Below, one piece after another: positions 21,637-30,854 of a stretch of DNA of 64,000 bases; positions within the stretch are counted from its first letter, which is position 1; each line of letters begins with the position of its first letter. The notes under the pieces are model-generated. The model saw only the letters and a list, made by a program, of their open reading frames with translations. It did no database searches and had not been told where the DNA came from. Source of the stretch: Alphaproteobacteria bacterium (GTDB taxonomy: Bacteria > Pseudomonadota > Alphaproteobacteria > Rickettsiales > SXRF01). The position numbers and the translations under genes are program-made. The stretch is taken from assembly GCA_020049775.1 (NCBI GenBank), contig JAGVLO010000015.1, positions 124,001 to 188,000 on the forward strand. The letters are read 5' to 3'.

Positions 21637-23529
21637 ATGAGAAGTTCCTGGCTACAGCCTTCCCTATCGCGTGATTTTGCGCTCCTTTCTGCGGCGATTT
21701 TATTCATCCTGTGTATGATTTCGGCATGGGTTACCTATGCCACCTACAACACACATATGAAGCGTGTTGAAGAGGAGCTGCAAAAAGAAGCGCTACGCAT
21801 TGAAAGCACACTTGCCACCGAAGTAGAGCGCGCCAATTACATGCTTACTGCGCTGGGCAAACAAATTGTGCTTGGGCTTGGCAACGACCTGACAAGGCTG
21901 GCGCAGGTTTTGAAATCTTTCGACAGCAAGGGCAATATTTACTCCATTTTTTCGTGGATAGGGCCTGAGCAGCATGCACTGGTCAGTAGCAACCGCGGCG
22001 TGTTGGAAAAGCCGGTGGATATTTCCGACCGCGACTATGTCAAAAAATCACTGACCGACCCATGGAAAATGACGATTGGCCGCCCGATTGAGGGCCGCGT
22101 GTCTAACCAGTGGGTGATTCCGGTGGCGATGGGGCTTACCGATTATACCGGCAAGTTTGCAGGCACATTGATGATAAGCCTGGATATTAGCGTGCTTACC
22201 GAACAGTTGAGCAAGCTGGTCAAGCGCGACGGCATAAGCTTTGCCATTGTCAGTAAAACACTTATCCCGCTGGCGCAGGTGTCTGAAGATAAGGATTTCA
22301 TGACACATAATTTCCCCACCCAGAAACTGGTAAATGTCAATTTCAGCACCAGCCCTAAGGGTCTTATTGCGCAGGGCAGCCCGTTCTGGGGAACAGGAAC
22401 GTATGCCTACTACAGTGTTTCCGAACATTATCCCTACATCATTCTTATAGGCTACGACAGCAAACATATCGACGGTTCTATGCGCAACATGCTGTGGTCA
22501 CGTCTGCTGCAGATGGTCGTGATGGCGCTGTTCTTCGTACTCTTTCTGTGGATTGTCCGCGCCCGCATGATCGCACCGGTTATGGACATGACATCTATCG
22601 TATCGGATGTGGCCAAAGGCCAGCCACACACAGCGTTGCCGCAGGGCGGGCCAATGGAAATCGAGAATCTGTCGGCGCAGGTCAAGCGCGTCAGCGAATA
22701 TATTCAGGAAAGCAAACGTATCGAAGACGAGTTGCGCAACAAGATGTTCACGCTCAAAAAGAGCAAGGAGCGCTCTGACATTGAAAAACGCAGCCTTGTA
22801 GAGTTCCTCGCCTATATGTGTCAGGAGATGTTTACACCGCTGAATAACATTGCCGGTTTCGCACAGGTGATGAAAGAGCAGCTTTACGGTCCTATCGAAA
22901 ACCGCAAATACCGCCAATATGCTTCCGATATATTCACTACCAGCAATACAGTGTTAGATAATGTAAAAGACCTGCAGCTCTATGCCAAGGCAGGCACGGA
23001 TTATGTAGAACTGGTGGAAAAAGCCGTAGATGTCAGTTCCGTGGTCAACAAGGCTATCCGCTTTGTGGAAGAGCGGCTGGAAGTAGAAAAACTGTCGGTT
23101 AAAGTTGTCCTGCATGAGCCAATGCCGCGACTGATTGCCGATGAGTTCCGCCTGCAACAGGTGATTATGAACCTGTTGCTTTATGTGCTTGGCCACACTA
23201 TGCCCCAGGCCACCATGCGACTTGATGCACGCATGTTTACCGACAACAAGGACAAGCAGTTCTTCGCGCTGGTTATCAACAGTATGGATACTACCTTGCC
23301 AAATGCCAAATTAACCGAGTTGGCAGATAAGGTATTATTTAACCCGTCCTACCAGTCACCCCAGCGCTCGCTGGAAGCCCTTAAGGAACAGCCGGACTTG
23401 AGGCTGGAACTGGCGCGTACACTGGTTAACCTGCATCACGGGGTCATGGATATCGTCAATGAATCCGAAAGCAATCTGGCGGTAGTGGTATTATTTGGCA
23501 CCAGCCGTATACGATTTGTAGATAATTAA
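21637..23529 (+). CDS. Degenerate sensor histidine kinase-like protein
   Basis: A 630-residue protein with the layout of a membrane sensor kinase: a TM near 15-35, an extracytoplasmic sensing domain to about 285, a second TM (MVVMALFFVLFLWIV), a HAMP-like linker, then a dimerisation helix. At the phosphoacceptor site the usual 'SHE..TPLN' reads CQEMFTPLN, so the His is Gln396 (codon 22822-22824). The ATPase part lacks the N-box Asn (MNLLLYVLGHT) and the Gly-rich G1 and G2 boxes. It therefore probably cannot autophosphorylate and may act as a binding partner or allosteric sensor. A partner kinase or response regulator is not nearby. corA starts 19 bases downstream. Confidence 0.75.
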   Translation: MRSSWLQPSLSRDFALLSAAILFILCMISAWVTYATYNTHMKRVEEELQKEALRIESTLATEVERANYMLTALGKQIVLGLGNDLTRLAQVLKSFDSKGNIYSIFSWIGPEQHALVSSNRGVLEKPVDISDRDYVKKSLTDPWKMTIGRPIEGRVSNQWVIPVAMGLTDYTGKFAGTLMISLDISVLTEQLSKLVKRDGISFAIVSKTLIPLAQVSEDKDFMTHNFPTQKLVNVNFSTSPKGLIAQGSPFWGTGTYAYYSVSEHYPYIILIGYDSKHIDGSMRNMLWSRLLQMVVMALFFVLFLWIVRARMIAPVMDMTSIVSDVAKGQPHTALPQGGPMEIENLSAQVKRVSEYIQESKRIEDELRNKMFTLKKSKERSDIEKRSLVEFLAYMCQEMFTPLNNIAGFAQVMKEQLYGPIENRKYRQYASDIFTTSNTVLDNVKDLQLYAKAGTDYVELVEKAVDVSSVVNKAIRFVEERLEVEKLSVKVVLHEPMPRLIADEFRLQQVIMNLLLYVLGHTMPQATMRLDARMFTDNKDKQFFALVINSMDTTLPNAKLTELADKVLFNPSYQSPQRSLEALKEQPDLRLELARTLVNLHHGVMDIVNESESNLAVVVLFGTSRIRFVDN

Positions 23530-23548
23530 GGGGTATAACAATACTCCT

Positions 23549-24529
23549 ATGATTACTCTATTCAGAAAATTATCCGACGGTAAAATCGTCGCAGAGACTA
23601 TCACGGCCGATGATAAAGTGCCTGAAGATGTCATCTGGATTGATCTTTACAACCCCAGTGCTGCCGAGGAGCAATCCATCGAAGCGCAGACGGGTGTAGA
23701 AATCCTCACGCGTGAAGAGGTCTGGAAAAATCAGGTACTCAACCGTTTCTATACGGAAAATGATATTTCCTACATGACTGCCGCCATTATCACCAAGCTG
23801 GAAACCCCCTACCCGCAAACCAGCGCCGTTACCTTTATACTCGCTGAAAACTATCTGGTCACCTTGCGCTATATCATGCCTACTTCGTTTAACAATTTTT
23901 CGCAGCGGATGCTGAAAAATTATAAGCATTTCTACAAGGGCTGTGAGGTGCTGGAAGGACTGCTGGAAGAAATAATTACCCGTGTGGCTTATAACTCGGA
24001 AATCGTGGTAAACGAGCTGGACAAGCTCTCGCATGATATTTTTGGCGCCGACGTGCTGGACACAGATAAGAAGAACCAGAGTACGGCTATGAAAATGGTT
24101 CTAAAAAGATTGGGCGCAGCGGCAGACCTGAATTCGCAGATTAACGAAAGCTTGCACAGTCTCAGCCGCATGTTGATTTTCTTTAAGCAGGTGCCAAGCG
24201 TCAGCCCTCAGGTGAGCGTGGCTATTTCAACACTCATGACTGACGTCAATTCGCTGACCCAGCAGGTTTCGTTCCTTTCGGATAAGGTGACATTCCAGCT
24301 CGATGCCACGCTGGGCGTAATCAACGTTGAACAAAACCAGATTGTAAAAATATTCACCATAGTGGCCGTATTCTTTATGCCGCCGACCCTTATTTCCAGC
24401 GTTTACGGCATGAACTTCCAGCACATGCCTGAACTGGAATGGGTGATTGGCTATCCTCTGGCACTTGTAATGCTGCTCGTGTCCTCGATAGTGCCGTTTG
24501 TATATTTCAGGAAACGCGGGTGGCTATAG
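23549..24529 (+). CDS. corA: CorA-family magnesium/cobalt transporter
   Basis: Pentameric inner-membrane channel for Mg2+. The 326-residue protein has a large cytoplasmic domain and two C-terminal TM segments. The selectivity motif YGMNFQHMPE lies between the spans (about residues 287-296) and the second TM ends in FRKRGWL. Residues before TM1 (QNQIVKIFTIVAVFFMPPTLISS) fit the CorA gating helix. It follows the degenerate kinase with 19 bases between them, so the two are probably co-transcribed. It converges on the formyltransferase gene with a 1-base gap. Confidence 0.92.
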   Translation: MITLFRKLSDGKIVAETITADDKVPEDVIWIDLYNPSAAEEQSIEAQTGVEILTREEVWKNQVLNRFYTENDISYMTAAIITKLETPYPQTSAVTFILAENYLVTLRYIMPTSFNNFSQRMLKNYKHFYKGCEVLEGLLEEIITRVAYNSEIVVNELDKLSHDIFGADVLDTDKKNQSTAMKMVLKRLGAAADLNSQINESLHSLSRMLIFFKQVPSVSPQVSVAISTLMTDVNSLTQQVSFLSDKVTFQLDATLGVINVEQNQIVKIFTIVAVFFMPPTLISSVYGMNFQHMPELEWVIGYPLALVMLLVSSIVPFVYFRKRGWL

Positions 24530-24530
24530 C

Positions 24531-25367
24531 CTACATGCTGCCGATTGATCCGCCGATGGACGGTTGCTCTACATTGAGCCTTGCCCTGTAAGAAGTGGGT
24601 AATGCGGCGGCTGATTTCTTCTCGAATTTGTTTGAGTAAAAATCTTGGCTTTGCGCCAGCGACATGCCGATTTCGCTACGCAAGTGTGCGTTAGCCAGCT
24701 CACCTGCAAATGGCGATGTCAATTGGTGCATATGCACCACTTTTTCACCCAGCGTCATATGTTCCATATCATCATACGGAATGGGAATACGCTGCGAGAA
24801 TGCGGTAAATTCACCATCATCGAATCTTGGATTGGCTTTGTGCAGCGTAATCGAGCAGAAGGGTTTTTTAGTTTCAAACATTTGCTCGAACGGGTTTGGG
24901 CCAACGCAGGATGGCCAGTTCACACCATCAGACGGATGCATATTATATATGCCGTGCTTGGGTGTGTTGATGATGGCTTCGTCCAGTAACTGGCCGAATG
25001 TACCCATATACACAATGTCCGGTTTCCAGTCGTTTTTCAGCAAGTCGTAAAATTCCTGTGTTTTTACTTTGCCCTTATAAACAGGGATGCCGTGTTTTTT
25101 TGCCAGCTCTTCTACCATTTGTTCTTCTTGCTCTGTGTGCGGATATTGCCACACGCGTTTTTTTGCAGAAACACCAGGCTTGGTTGGATCATCCGTCGCA
25201 ACGCCGACAATTTCGATGCGTTTTGCCAGTTCGGGGTCGTTCAGCAGGTTATTGAGGATATGATAACCGCGGTAAAAACTGCCAAACACTGCCACCCGCG
25301 TTTTTTGCGTTGGTTTGTTGGGGTTCGACGGGTCATCTGATTGCAGGTAAGTCACTTTGGTAATCAC
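24531..25367 (-). CDS. Formyltransferase-fold protein
   Basis: A 278-residue protein with the formyltransferase core: a Rossmann-like start RVAVFGSFYRGYHILNNLL and the catalytic Asn-x-His in GIYNMHPSDGVNWPS (about 143-157). A downstream DDGEF stretch corresponds to the conserved Asp of formyl donors. The proximal sequence differs from methionyl-tRNA formyltransferase (no SLLPxxRG). A sugar-nucleotide N-formyltransferase or other 10-formyl-THF enzyme is therefore more likely, though no sugar genes are adjacent. It stands alone, convergent with corA. Confidence 0.65.
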   Translation of the reverse strand: MITKVTYLQSDDPSNPNKPTQKTRVAVFGSFYRGYHILNNLLNDPELAKRIEIVGVATDDPTKPGVSAKKRVWQYPHTEQEEQMVEELAKKHGIPVYKGKVKTQEFYDLLKNDWKPDIVYMGTFGQLLDEAIINTPKHGIYNMHPSDGVNWPSCVGPNPFEQMFETKKPFCSITLHKANPRFDDGEFTAFSQRIPIPYDDMEHMTLGEKVVHMHQLTSPFAGELANAHLRSEIGMSLAQSQDFYSNKFEKKSAAALPTSYRARLNVEQPSIGGSIGSM

Positions 25368-25504
25368 TATTTGGCCTTAATTTTTCTATATTATTCAATA
25401 TACCCGCATTGGTTAATGATTGTAAATAACTATAAATTTCCACCACCTATGGCTAAGCCGATGATGTATATATTGTATTTATAATTATGGCCAGTCGTAA
25501 TAAA

Positions 25505-25528
25505 AAAAGGCAGCCGAAGCTGCCTTTT
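25505..25528 (-). terminator. Rho-independent terminator, bidirectional sequence
   Basis: A 10-bp perfect stem, AAAAGGCAGC / GCTGCCTTTT on either strand, with a TTCG loop on the minus strand and T/A runs on both sides. It lies 20 bases after the stop of the 25548-25973 gene and terminates that transcript. The T-run on the plus strand suggests it can also act the other way. Confidence 0.85.
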
Positions 25529-25547
25529 ATTTGATTATTCTGACAGT

Positions 25548-25973
25548 CTAGGCATTGCCTGCGGGCTTTTGATTTTTCAGCATGGCAACAATGTCCATAA
25601 CGCGCTTTTCTTCCTGTTTTTCGCCAAAGGTAGAGCGCTCTTTCTGGAGTTCTTCAACAAGCCGGTTTTGGAAGTTCTCATCAAAACCATGAACAAAGCA
25701 CATAGTGTCCTTGGTAGCTTCAGAAGGCTCGGCTTTCTTACCAAACGCCAGTACCTCGCCGTAATCATCGAGATCAATGGCTTTGCGCTCGGAGGACAAG
25801 CGGTGAAATTCTGCAAATTTGCTTGGTTTTACAGCAATATAGGCGTAATAAGGGGAGCCATCAGCAAGCGTTCCCTTGCTGAGACATATAATGCCACTTT
25901 CTTCATCGGCCTGTCTTAAATCTTCAGAGCTTGGTTTTTTAACCTTGCCGTCAGCCTCAAGCGTAAATGACAT
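25548..25973 (-). CDS. Hypothetical acidic protein
   Basis: A 141-residue soluble protein, MSFTLEADGKVKKPSSEDL..., rich in Lys and Glu, with a beta-rich middle (YYAYIAVKPSKFAEFHRL) and a helical C-terminus. No family recognised and no signal sequence. It is preceded by a 35-base gap from the repeat-rich protein gene, which lies on the same strand and upstream in transcription, and is followed by a strong terminator. The two are therefore probably a single transcript. Confidence 0.6.
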   Translation of the reverse strand: MSFTLEADGKVKKPSSEDLRQADEESGIICLSKGTLADGSPYYAYIAVKPSKFAEFHRLSSERKAIDLDDYGEVLAFGKKAEPSEATKDTMCFVHGFDENFQNRLVEELQKERSTFGEKQEEKRVMDIVAMLKNQKPAGNA

Positions 25974-26008
25974 CTACCTCTCCTAACTATTATGCATTAA
26001 TCACGGTA

Positions 26009-27892
26009 TCACGTGCCACGTCCACCGGGAGCAGGCGCACCACCACCTGGCGTCGCGCCAGGAGCAGCAGCTGCTGTACCGGCCACTTCGCCGCATGCAA
26101 GCTGTAGCCTGTTGCCACGAATAAGGTTCATGTTTGACGTAGCAGAATCTGCTGCCGTAACAGTTACCACTTCATCTCTTGCAACCTGGTTACCTATCTT
26201 AACCGTGACTCGGCCATTTTCCGTAACCTGCTGAGCTTCATACGCACGAATACGACCATTTTCTTCGGTCAGAACTACGACTTGCCCACTTTCGGTACGG
26301 CCCATAGCACATACTGTACCTGCTACTGGCGGACCTGCAGGAGTAGCACCGCGGCGTTCACCACCGGTTAGGCGTGCTTCTTCCCTGTTTAGCCTTTCAA
26401 GTTGCTGTTCCATAGCAGTACAAGCACGGCTTGGCCTGCCACCACCGAACGAGCGATTTGAAGAACGATCCCGTTCACTTTCAAGGCGCTCTTCGAGCTG
26501 TTCTCTCTGGCGTTGAACCTGTTCAAGGCGACGCGCATTCGGGTCGCCGCCAGCAGTACCACCGGTACGTCCGGCAGGAGCTTGAGAATCTTTAGCCTGA
26601 CGCAGCATAATTTCGGCACGCTGATCTACAGCACCAGCAACCGGGGCGCCGCCCGGAGCGCCACCACCTGGTACGCCACCACCGGCACCCGGTGCCGCGA
26701 ACGGATCAAGAGCCGCACCCGCACCAGCAGGTATTTGGCCCTGACGCTGGTTTGTGCGCTCTGCGATTTGTTCTGGGGTCGCGGTACCTTCCCTGATGCT
26801 ACGGTTCAGGTTCAGTTCCTGCTGCCACATCTGCTCTGCTTGCGCCGGATTTGCACCACGGGCAGCCGCGAGTCGCATACATGTATCACGATATTGCTCA
26901 ACAGCCGCCGTACGGGCAGGAAGATCTGCAAGAGCTGCATTGCGATCTGCTTCCGGCATGTTGTTTATACGGGTTTTCATTGCCGTTTTTTGCGCATCGG
27001 TAAGGCCTGCAGCTTCAGCATAGCGCGCAATGGATTCGTTGCGTGCATGCAGCTGGTCGGACTGGCCATTCAACTCTGTCGTGCGCGTGGTGCATTGTTC
27101 AGCGGTGCGGCACGTACCACCCGGACCACAGAGACGTTGCATTTCAGTGTTTGCACGACCCTGAAGCTGATCTGGCGGCACACCTTGTTCGGTGAGGTTA
27201 CGCTCAACAGCCGTACGCAGGTTCTGCATCGCAGGAGCAAGTGCATCATGTTCTGCATAACGTGCCACTGCTTGCTGGTTGGCAACAGCAGTGCATGGCG
27301 GGTTGGTGATCTGGTTGGTTTGGCAATACTGAGTCCAGCGCTGTTCGATCTGCGCAGGAGGAGTACCCATTGCCGTTTGTTCGGTTACAAAGTTATCATG
27401 CAGCCTCTGCAGATTCGCGGTGCGCGTTGCCATTCCGTCCACGCTGCTCTGTGGAACGTTGGTATCTTTGAGCTTCATGGTTTCTGCTAATGCGCGCCAG
27501 TTAGATTCTGCCTGAGGGCCGGTTACACCGGATATCCTCTGTTGCTCGATAAACTGGTCGTGCATTGCACGGATATTTCTAAGGTTGCCAGTCTCGGTTT
27601 CAAGGTCAACATTGATCGAGTTGTTTGTCGCAGATTTCTGTACCCACTCTTCTGCGTAACGATTGGCCTGCGCCTCCGACATGCCAAGTGCAATACCTGC
27701 ATCGTGCAGCGTTTGCCTGTATTCTTGTCCCTGCGGTGTTGCAGCACGCGCTTCTCTCGTCACCCTAGCGGCTTCTTCAGCTGCTCGTGCATCACGCGCT
27801 GAACTCTGGTCGTGGTCGCTGCGCCATATATTGTCAGCTATGCCATCCCAACAATCAGAAGCGGTATCACCAATCCATGAAAATAAAGACAT
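26009..27892 (-). CDS. Large protein of degenerate helical repeats
   Basis: A 627-residue protein without signal peptide or TM. Residues 50-370 contain about six degenerate helix-turn-helix repeats of 50-65 residues with the core 'G....Q.E..W': GMSEAQANRYAEEW, GVTGPQAESNW, GTPPAQIEQRW, GVPPDQLQGRA, GLTDAQKTAMK and GANPAQAEQMW. A Pro/Gly/Ala-rich linker (about 385-425) leads to a charged helix and a beta-rich end with paired Cys. The first residues (MSLFSWIGDTASDCWDGIADN) are amphipathic. No family recognised. A scaffold or secreted effector role is a guess. It is upstream of the 141-residue gene in the same transcript. Confidence 0.6.
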   Translation of the reverse strand: MSLFSWIGDTASDCWDGIADNIWRSDHDQSSARDARAAEEAARVTREARAATPQGQEYRQTLHDAGIALGMSEAQANRYAEEWVQKSATNNSINVDLETETGNLRNIRAMHDQFIEQQRISGVTGPQAESNWRALAETMKLKDTNVPQSSVDGMATRTANLQRLHDNFVTEQTAMGTPPAQIEQRWTQYCQTNQITNPPCTAVANQQAVARYAEHDALAPAMQNLRTAVERNLTEQGVPPDQLQGRANTEMQRLCGPGGTCRTAEQCTTRTTELNGQSDQLHARNESIARYAEAAGLTDAQKTAMKTRINNMPEADRNAALADLPARTAAVEQYRDTCMRLAAARGANPAQAEQMWQQELNLNRSIREGTATPEQIAERTNQRQGQIPAGAGAALDPFAAPGAGGGVPGGGAPGGAPVAGAVDQRAEIMLRQAKDSQAPAGRTGGTAGGDPNARRLEQVQRQREQLEERLESERDRSSNRSFGGGRPSRACTAMEQQLERLNREEARLTGGERRGATPAGPPVAGTVCAMGRTESGQVVVLTEENGRIRAYEAQQVTENGRVTVKIGNQVARDEVVTVTAADSATSNMNLIRGNRLQLACGEVAGTAAAAPGATPGGGAPAPGGRGT

Positions 27893-28160
27893 AAAATTAT
27901 CTTTCTGGTTTATCGTTGTAGTTACTAAATGTGAACCCTGACTTTTTAAATATTTTCTATTTCAGAATTGCACCTTTATACTACATCCCACACTATACTA
28001 CATCTGTTACAATTATATGGCATTATTGTTAATTAATTGTGGCAAGCCATGCCTGAATTGTTGCGGTTTTGTTACAATTTAGTTTATTTTTTTTAATATA
28101 ACATTTAAATACAATTGCTTGTGTTTTTTAGGAGATTTTGAAAAAACAAGGTCAGGTTCC

Positions 28161-28973
28161 TTAAGCGACCGCCTCTTTAAAGGCTAAAGCCTGTTGTGGC
28201 GAAATTTTCTCCAAAGACTCGGCAACCTTTTGTTTTAATTCATTACTTTTACAATTAATCACTACGGCGCGTTTTTCGCCGAGTAGCCATAATTTTGTAA
28301 GCTGTTCTGGGTCCTGTACAAACCCCGACATTTTGGATTGAATCATAGTATCAAAAGCGTTGCCTTGCTCGACATCCACATCCTCAATCATGTGGGAAAC
28401 ATACATGATTGTAGCAATATCGTCGCAGGCATCAAAAACCTTTTGTTTTTCACCTGCAATCCACATCCTGCTGATCCGGGCAACATTCGCAAGGAATTTA
28501 GGCACCTTAAGCTTGTCTGTAAGGTCAGCATCTGTTGCGTAATAATAGTCAGCCAAAGTGACGGGAATTTTGCCCCTTATCAGGTGAGTAAGATAAGCCG
28601 TGATTGTTTTATCGCCTCCGGCTTGTGCCAATATTGCATTTGCCTGATCGCGATGCCCTGAGACGAGTAATTTAGCTATTTCAATGGCTTTTACTAATTT
28701 TTTGTCTGGCAGTGCCTGCAATTCCTCAGCGGTCATGGTTAGTAAAACATCCGCATCAGTCAGTTCAGGTTCTTTTTTGTAAGGCGTGTCTTTTTCTACG
28801 TAATAAAACTCGCCTGTTTCAGGATCTACAACCAACTCAGCGTTTTCTGAAACGGGGGGCGCTACAGGTATGTTGCCTCCGGCATCAGGCAAAGGCATCG
28901 CAAACGGGTCGTCTGCCGAACCTATGTAGGTCTGCTCGGTATCTGCTTGTTTTTCTGGCGTATCGCCTGACAT
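28161..28973 (-). CDS. Hypothetical protein
   Basis: A 270-residue soluble protein. The first 90 residues are acidic and Pro-rich (MSGDTPEKQADTEQTY..., including DPETGEFYYVEKDTPY), like a disordered leader. The rest is helical with alternating Leu and charged residues. No motif recognised. It lies between two AT-rich intergenic regions of about 270 and 315 bases and has its own promoter somewhere in the upstream 315 bases. It is on the same strand as the repeat-rich protein 268 bases downstream but separated from it by AT-rich sequence. Confidence 0.55.
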   Translation of the reverse strand: MSGDTPEKQADTEQTYIGSADDPFAMPLPDAGGNIPVAPPVSENAELVVDPETGEFYYVEKDTPYKKEPELTDADVLLTMTAEELQALPDKKLVKAIEIAKLLVSGHRDQANAILAQAGGDKTITAYLTHLIRGKIPVTLADYYYATDADLTDKLKVPKFLANVARISRMWIAGEKQKVFDACDDIATIMYVSHMIEDVDVEQGNAFDTMIQSKMSGFVQDPEQLTKLWLLGEKRAVVINCKSNELKQKVAESLEKISPQQALAFKEAVA

Positions 28974-29288
28974 GTATAATCCGACTATTTTAAAGCAACG
29001 TTATATCAATACAACACTAGCATTTTACGTATAATTGCAGCTAGTATCGTCTTCTACTATATCATTGAATTTAATAACACTTTGGTTAAGATATTGTGAA
29101 TATTATATTAAAAAGCAAAAAAATATGTTCAATCTAAAAAACTGTTGCTTTTTTATTATGATATTGAAAAACATATAAATATAATTATTCCTGTAACAAT
29201 AACGTGTGAATTGCGATTCAAATAAATTCTTTTCTTTCAATTGCCTGTTAGATTCATGCCTCACCAACCCTTTTCCTGATCCTCACTT
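28974..29288. other. AT-rich intergenic region without a gene
   Basis: A 315-base divergent gap between an unknown leftward gene and a rightward glycosyltransferase gene. It is strongly AT-rich with many A/T tracts (for example TATTAAAAAGCAAAAAAATATG). It presumably holds two promoters; I could not fix clear -35/-10 boxes and saw no RNA gene or large dyad. Confidence 0.5.
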
Positions 29289-30659
29289 ATGTTTCGACTC
29301 AAATCATCCATGGAAAAAATGAGTTTTTCTAAAAAGTTAGAAGCCTATTTCCTGTATTTGTTTTTGTTTAGCAGGTTGTGGATTTTCATCGCGCATTATG
29401 GCGATGCCGTTGGCTGGGACATGCAGGCACATATCAACAGGTTGGCCTACTGGCCGTGGGACTATGAGGCATGGGATATTAGATTTTATTTTTATGGTTT
29501 TCACCCTCCTGTAGCGTTTCTGCTGCCCAAATTTCTTTATTTCATTGGGTTGGATGTGACTGTTAGCATACAGATCGTCTCGGCACTGGCATCGCTTATA
29601 GGTTTTTTCTGCATCAGGGCGAGTCTTGCCTATCTTGGCTTGTTGTATAGCTGGGCCGGACTGTTCTTTTTATACTTTACCTCATCTCTGCCAATTCAAA
29701 TATATTTGGCCAGAAGCATCAATATAGACGTCATTGTTTATGCTCAGGCATGTGCGGTGCTGTATCTGTCACTGCTTCTTTTCTACAACAGAAATACAAG
29801 GATTTTATCGCGGAATGCTCAGTTTAAGTATGGTGGCGTGCTTTTACTGTGCCTGATAATGGCCATTATGACCAAATATTCGGGTCTTCTGCTTTTGACA
29901 ATCCCCGTGCTGGTTGTGCTGGTGGCTCCCACACAATCTGGGCATGTTATGTCTAGGGGGAGATTTATAAATTTGCTGATTGCAGCCTGTATTGGCCTTG
30001 GCGCTGTAGCAATTGCATTTCCTTATTATCATGAACGATATTACAAGCAAACGGAGCAGTTTTTTCCAACAAATATGGACCTGGAACGCTACAATAAGCG
30101 TTTTGTTGCGGCGAAAGAAAGGCAGGAGGATTGGGAATTTCTGTCTTTTACAAGAAATCTTCTGGCATCCAGCTCACGCAATGCGCCATTGATGCAGGAT
30201 CGCGACCAAAATACAGTGCGTTTATTCAATTCTTGGCGTGATTTATGGAGCGGAAGCAAACACAATGTAGAACAATCTGAAGCGTCTTTACGCTTAAGCA
30301 TTCTCTATGCTGATATAGCGTTTTGGTTGATATGGGCTGGAATCATTTATTTTTACATGGATATTTGTAATAAATCCGATTGGCACAGGCTAGGTATTGT
30401 ACTCATATTATTTGGGTTTATGCAGCTATTAGCACTTGTTGCATATACCTACCGGTATCCGCACCCGCTTGGCATACCTAATAAGGGAATATACATAGCC
30501 CCTGCGTTGCTGGGTTTTGGCTATATCATATGCAATATGGCGGCATTCATAGGAAATATACGCGCACCCAAAGGTTTGGTGGGGCTGGTGGTTTGCTATA
30601 TTTCATGCGCAGCGCTAATTGCCTTCATACTGTGCAATGCGCTAATGCCTGTATATTAA
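29289..30659 (+). CDS. GT-C type membrane glycosyltransferase
   Basis: A 456-residue polytopic membrane protein with about nine hydrophobic segments. The first loop carries GDAVGWDMQAHINRLAYW (about 38-55), an acidic Asp-containing stretch like the catalytic loop of the dolichyl-phosphate mannosyltransferase/ArnT group. Other visible features are FYFYGFHPPVAFLLPKFL and Lys/Arg-rich cytoplasmic turns. It has no polysaccharide neighbours. A second start could lie at codon 8. Its base composition is more AT-rich than the neighbouring metal-resistance island. It is the last host gene before that island. Confidence 0.65.
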   Translation: MFRLKSSMEKMSFSKKLEAYFLYLFLFSRLWIFIAHYGDAVGWDMQAHINRLAYWPWDYEAWDIRFYFYGFHPPVAFLLPKFLYFIGLDVTVSIQIVSALASLIGFFCIRASLAYLGLLYSWAGLFFLYFTSSLPIQIYLARSINIDVIVYAQACAVLYLSLLLFYNRNTRILSRNAQFKYGGVLLLCLIMAIMTKYSGLLLLTIPVLVVLVAPTQSGHVMSRGRFINLLIAACIGLGAVAIAFPYYHERYYKQTEQFFPTNMDLERYNKRFVAAKERQEDWEFLSFTRNLLASSSRNAPLMQDRDQNTVRLFNSWRDLWSGSKHNVEQSEASLRLSILYADIAFWLIWAGIIYFYMDICNKSDWHRLGIVLILFGFMQLLALVAYTYRYPHPLGIPNKGIYIAPALLGFGYIICNMAAFIGNIRAPKGLVGLVVCYISCAALIAFILCNALMPVY

Positions 30660-30799
30660 AACATGAGGAGCTTTATGGCTCCCAATAATGGAGTCATTCC
30701 GTACCGAGCATTACCAGGATGTGATGGATTTGTCACCGCTGATCTTGATAATGCAGCAGCGATTTCAGCCTATTGCGCGGATCATGTAATTCTATCCTA

Positions 30800-30848
30800 G
30801 GATACGGTATGGTATAGGGTATCGGATACCGTATGCCATACCGTATCC
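30800..30848. repeat. 49-bp near-perfect palindrome at the left edge of the mobile element
   Basis: Two 24-base arms centred on 30824 match at 22 of 24 positions: the left arm starts GGATACGGTATGG and the right arm ends CCATACCGTATCC, with an inner perfect 6-bp GGTATC/GATACC. One more matching pair extends the outer end. It has no poly-T tail. It lies in the 195-base gap between the convergent glycosyltransferase and 219-residue genes, at the left limit of the foreign-looking block. Large serine recombinase attachment sites are about 40-50 bp and imperfectly palindromic, so an attachment site is one reading; a terminator or regulatory dyad is another. Confidence 0.7.
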
Positions 30849-30854
30849 TGAGGA

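Noticed and set aside
26513..27490. Plus-strand open frame opposite the repeat-rich protein
   Set aside because: Cys/Arg/Thr-rich translation with no domain, and the minus-strand frame shows consistent repeat structure.
30660..30799. A direct copy of the tRNA-Asn 3' end as the left attachment site
   Set aside because: Short matches (ATGGCTCC, CGCGGA-CATG) exist but are scattered and do not form one continuous duplicate, so I cannot define an attL from sequence identity.
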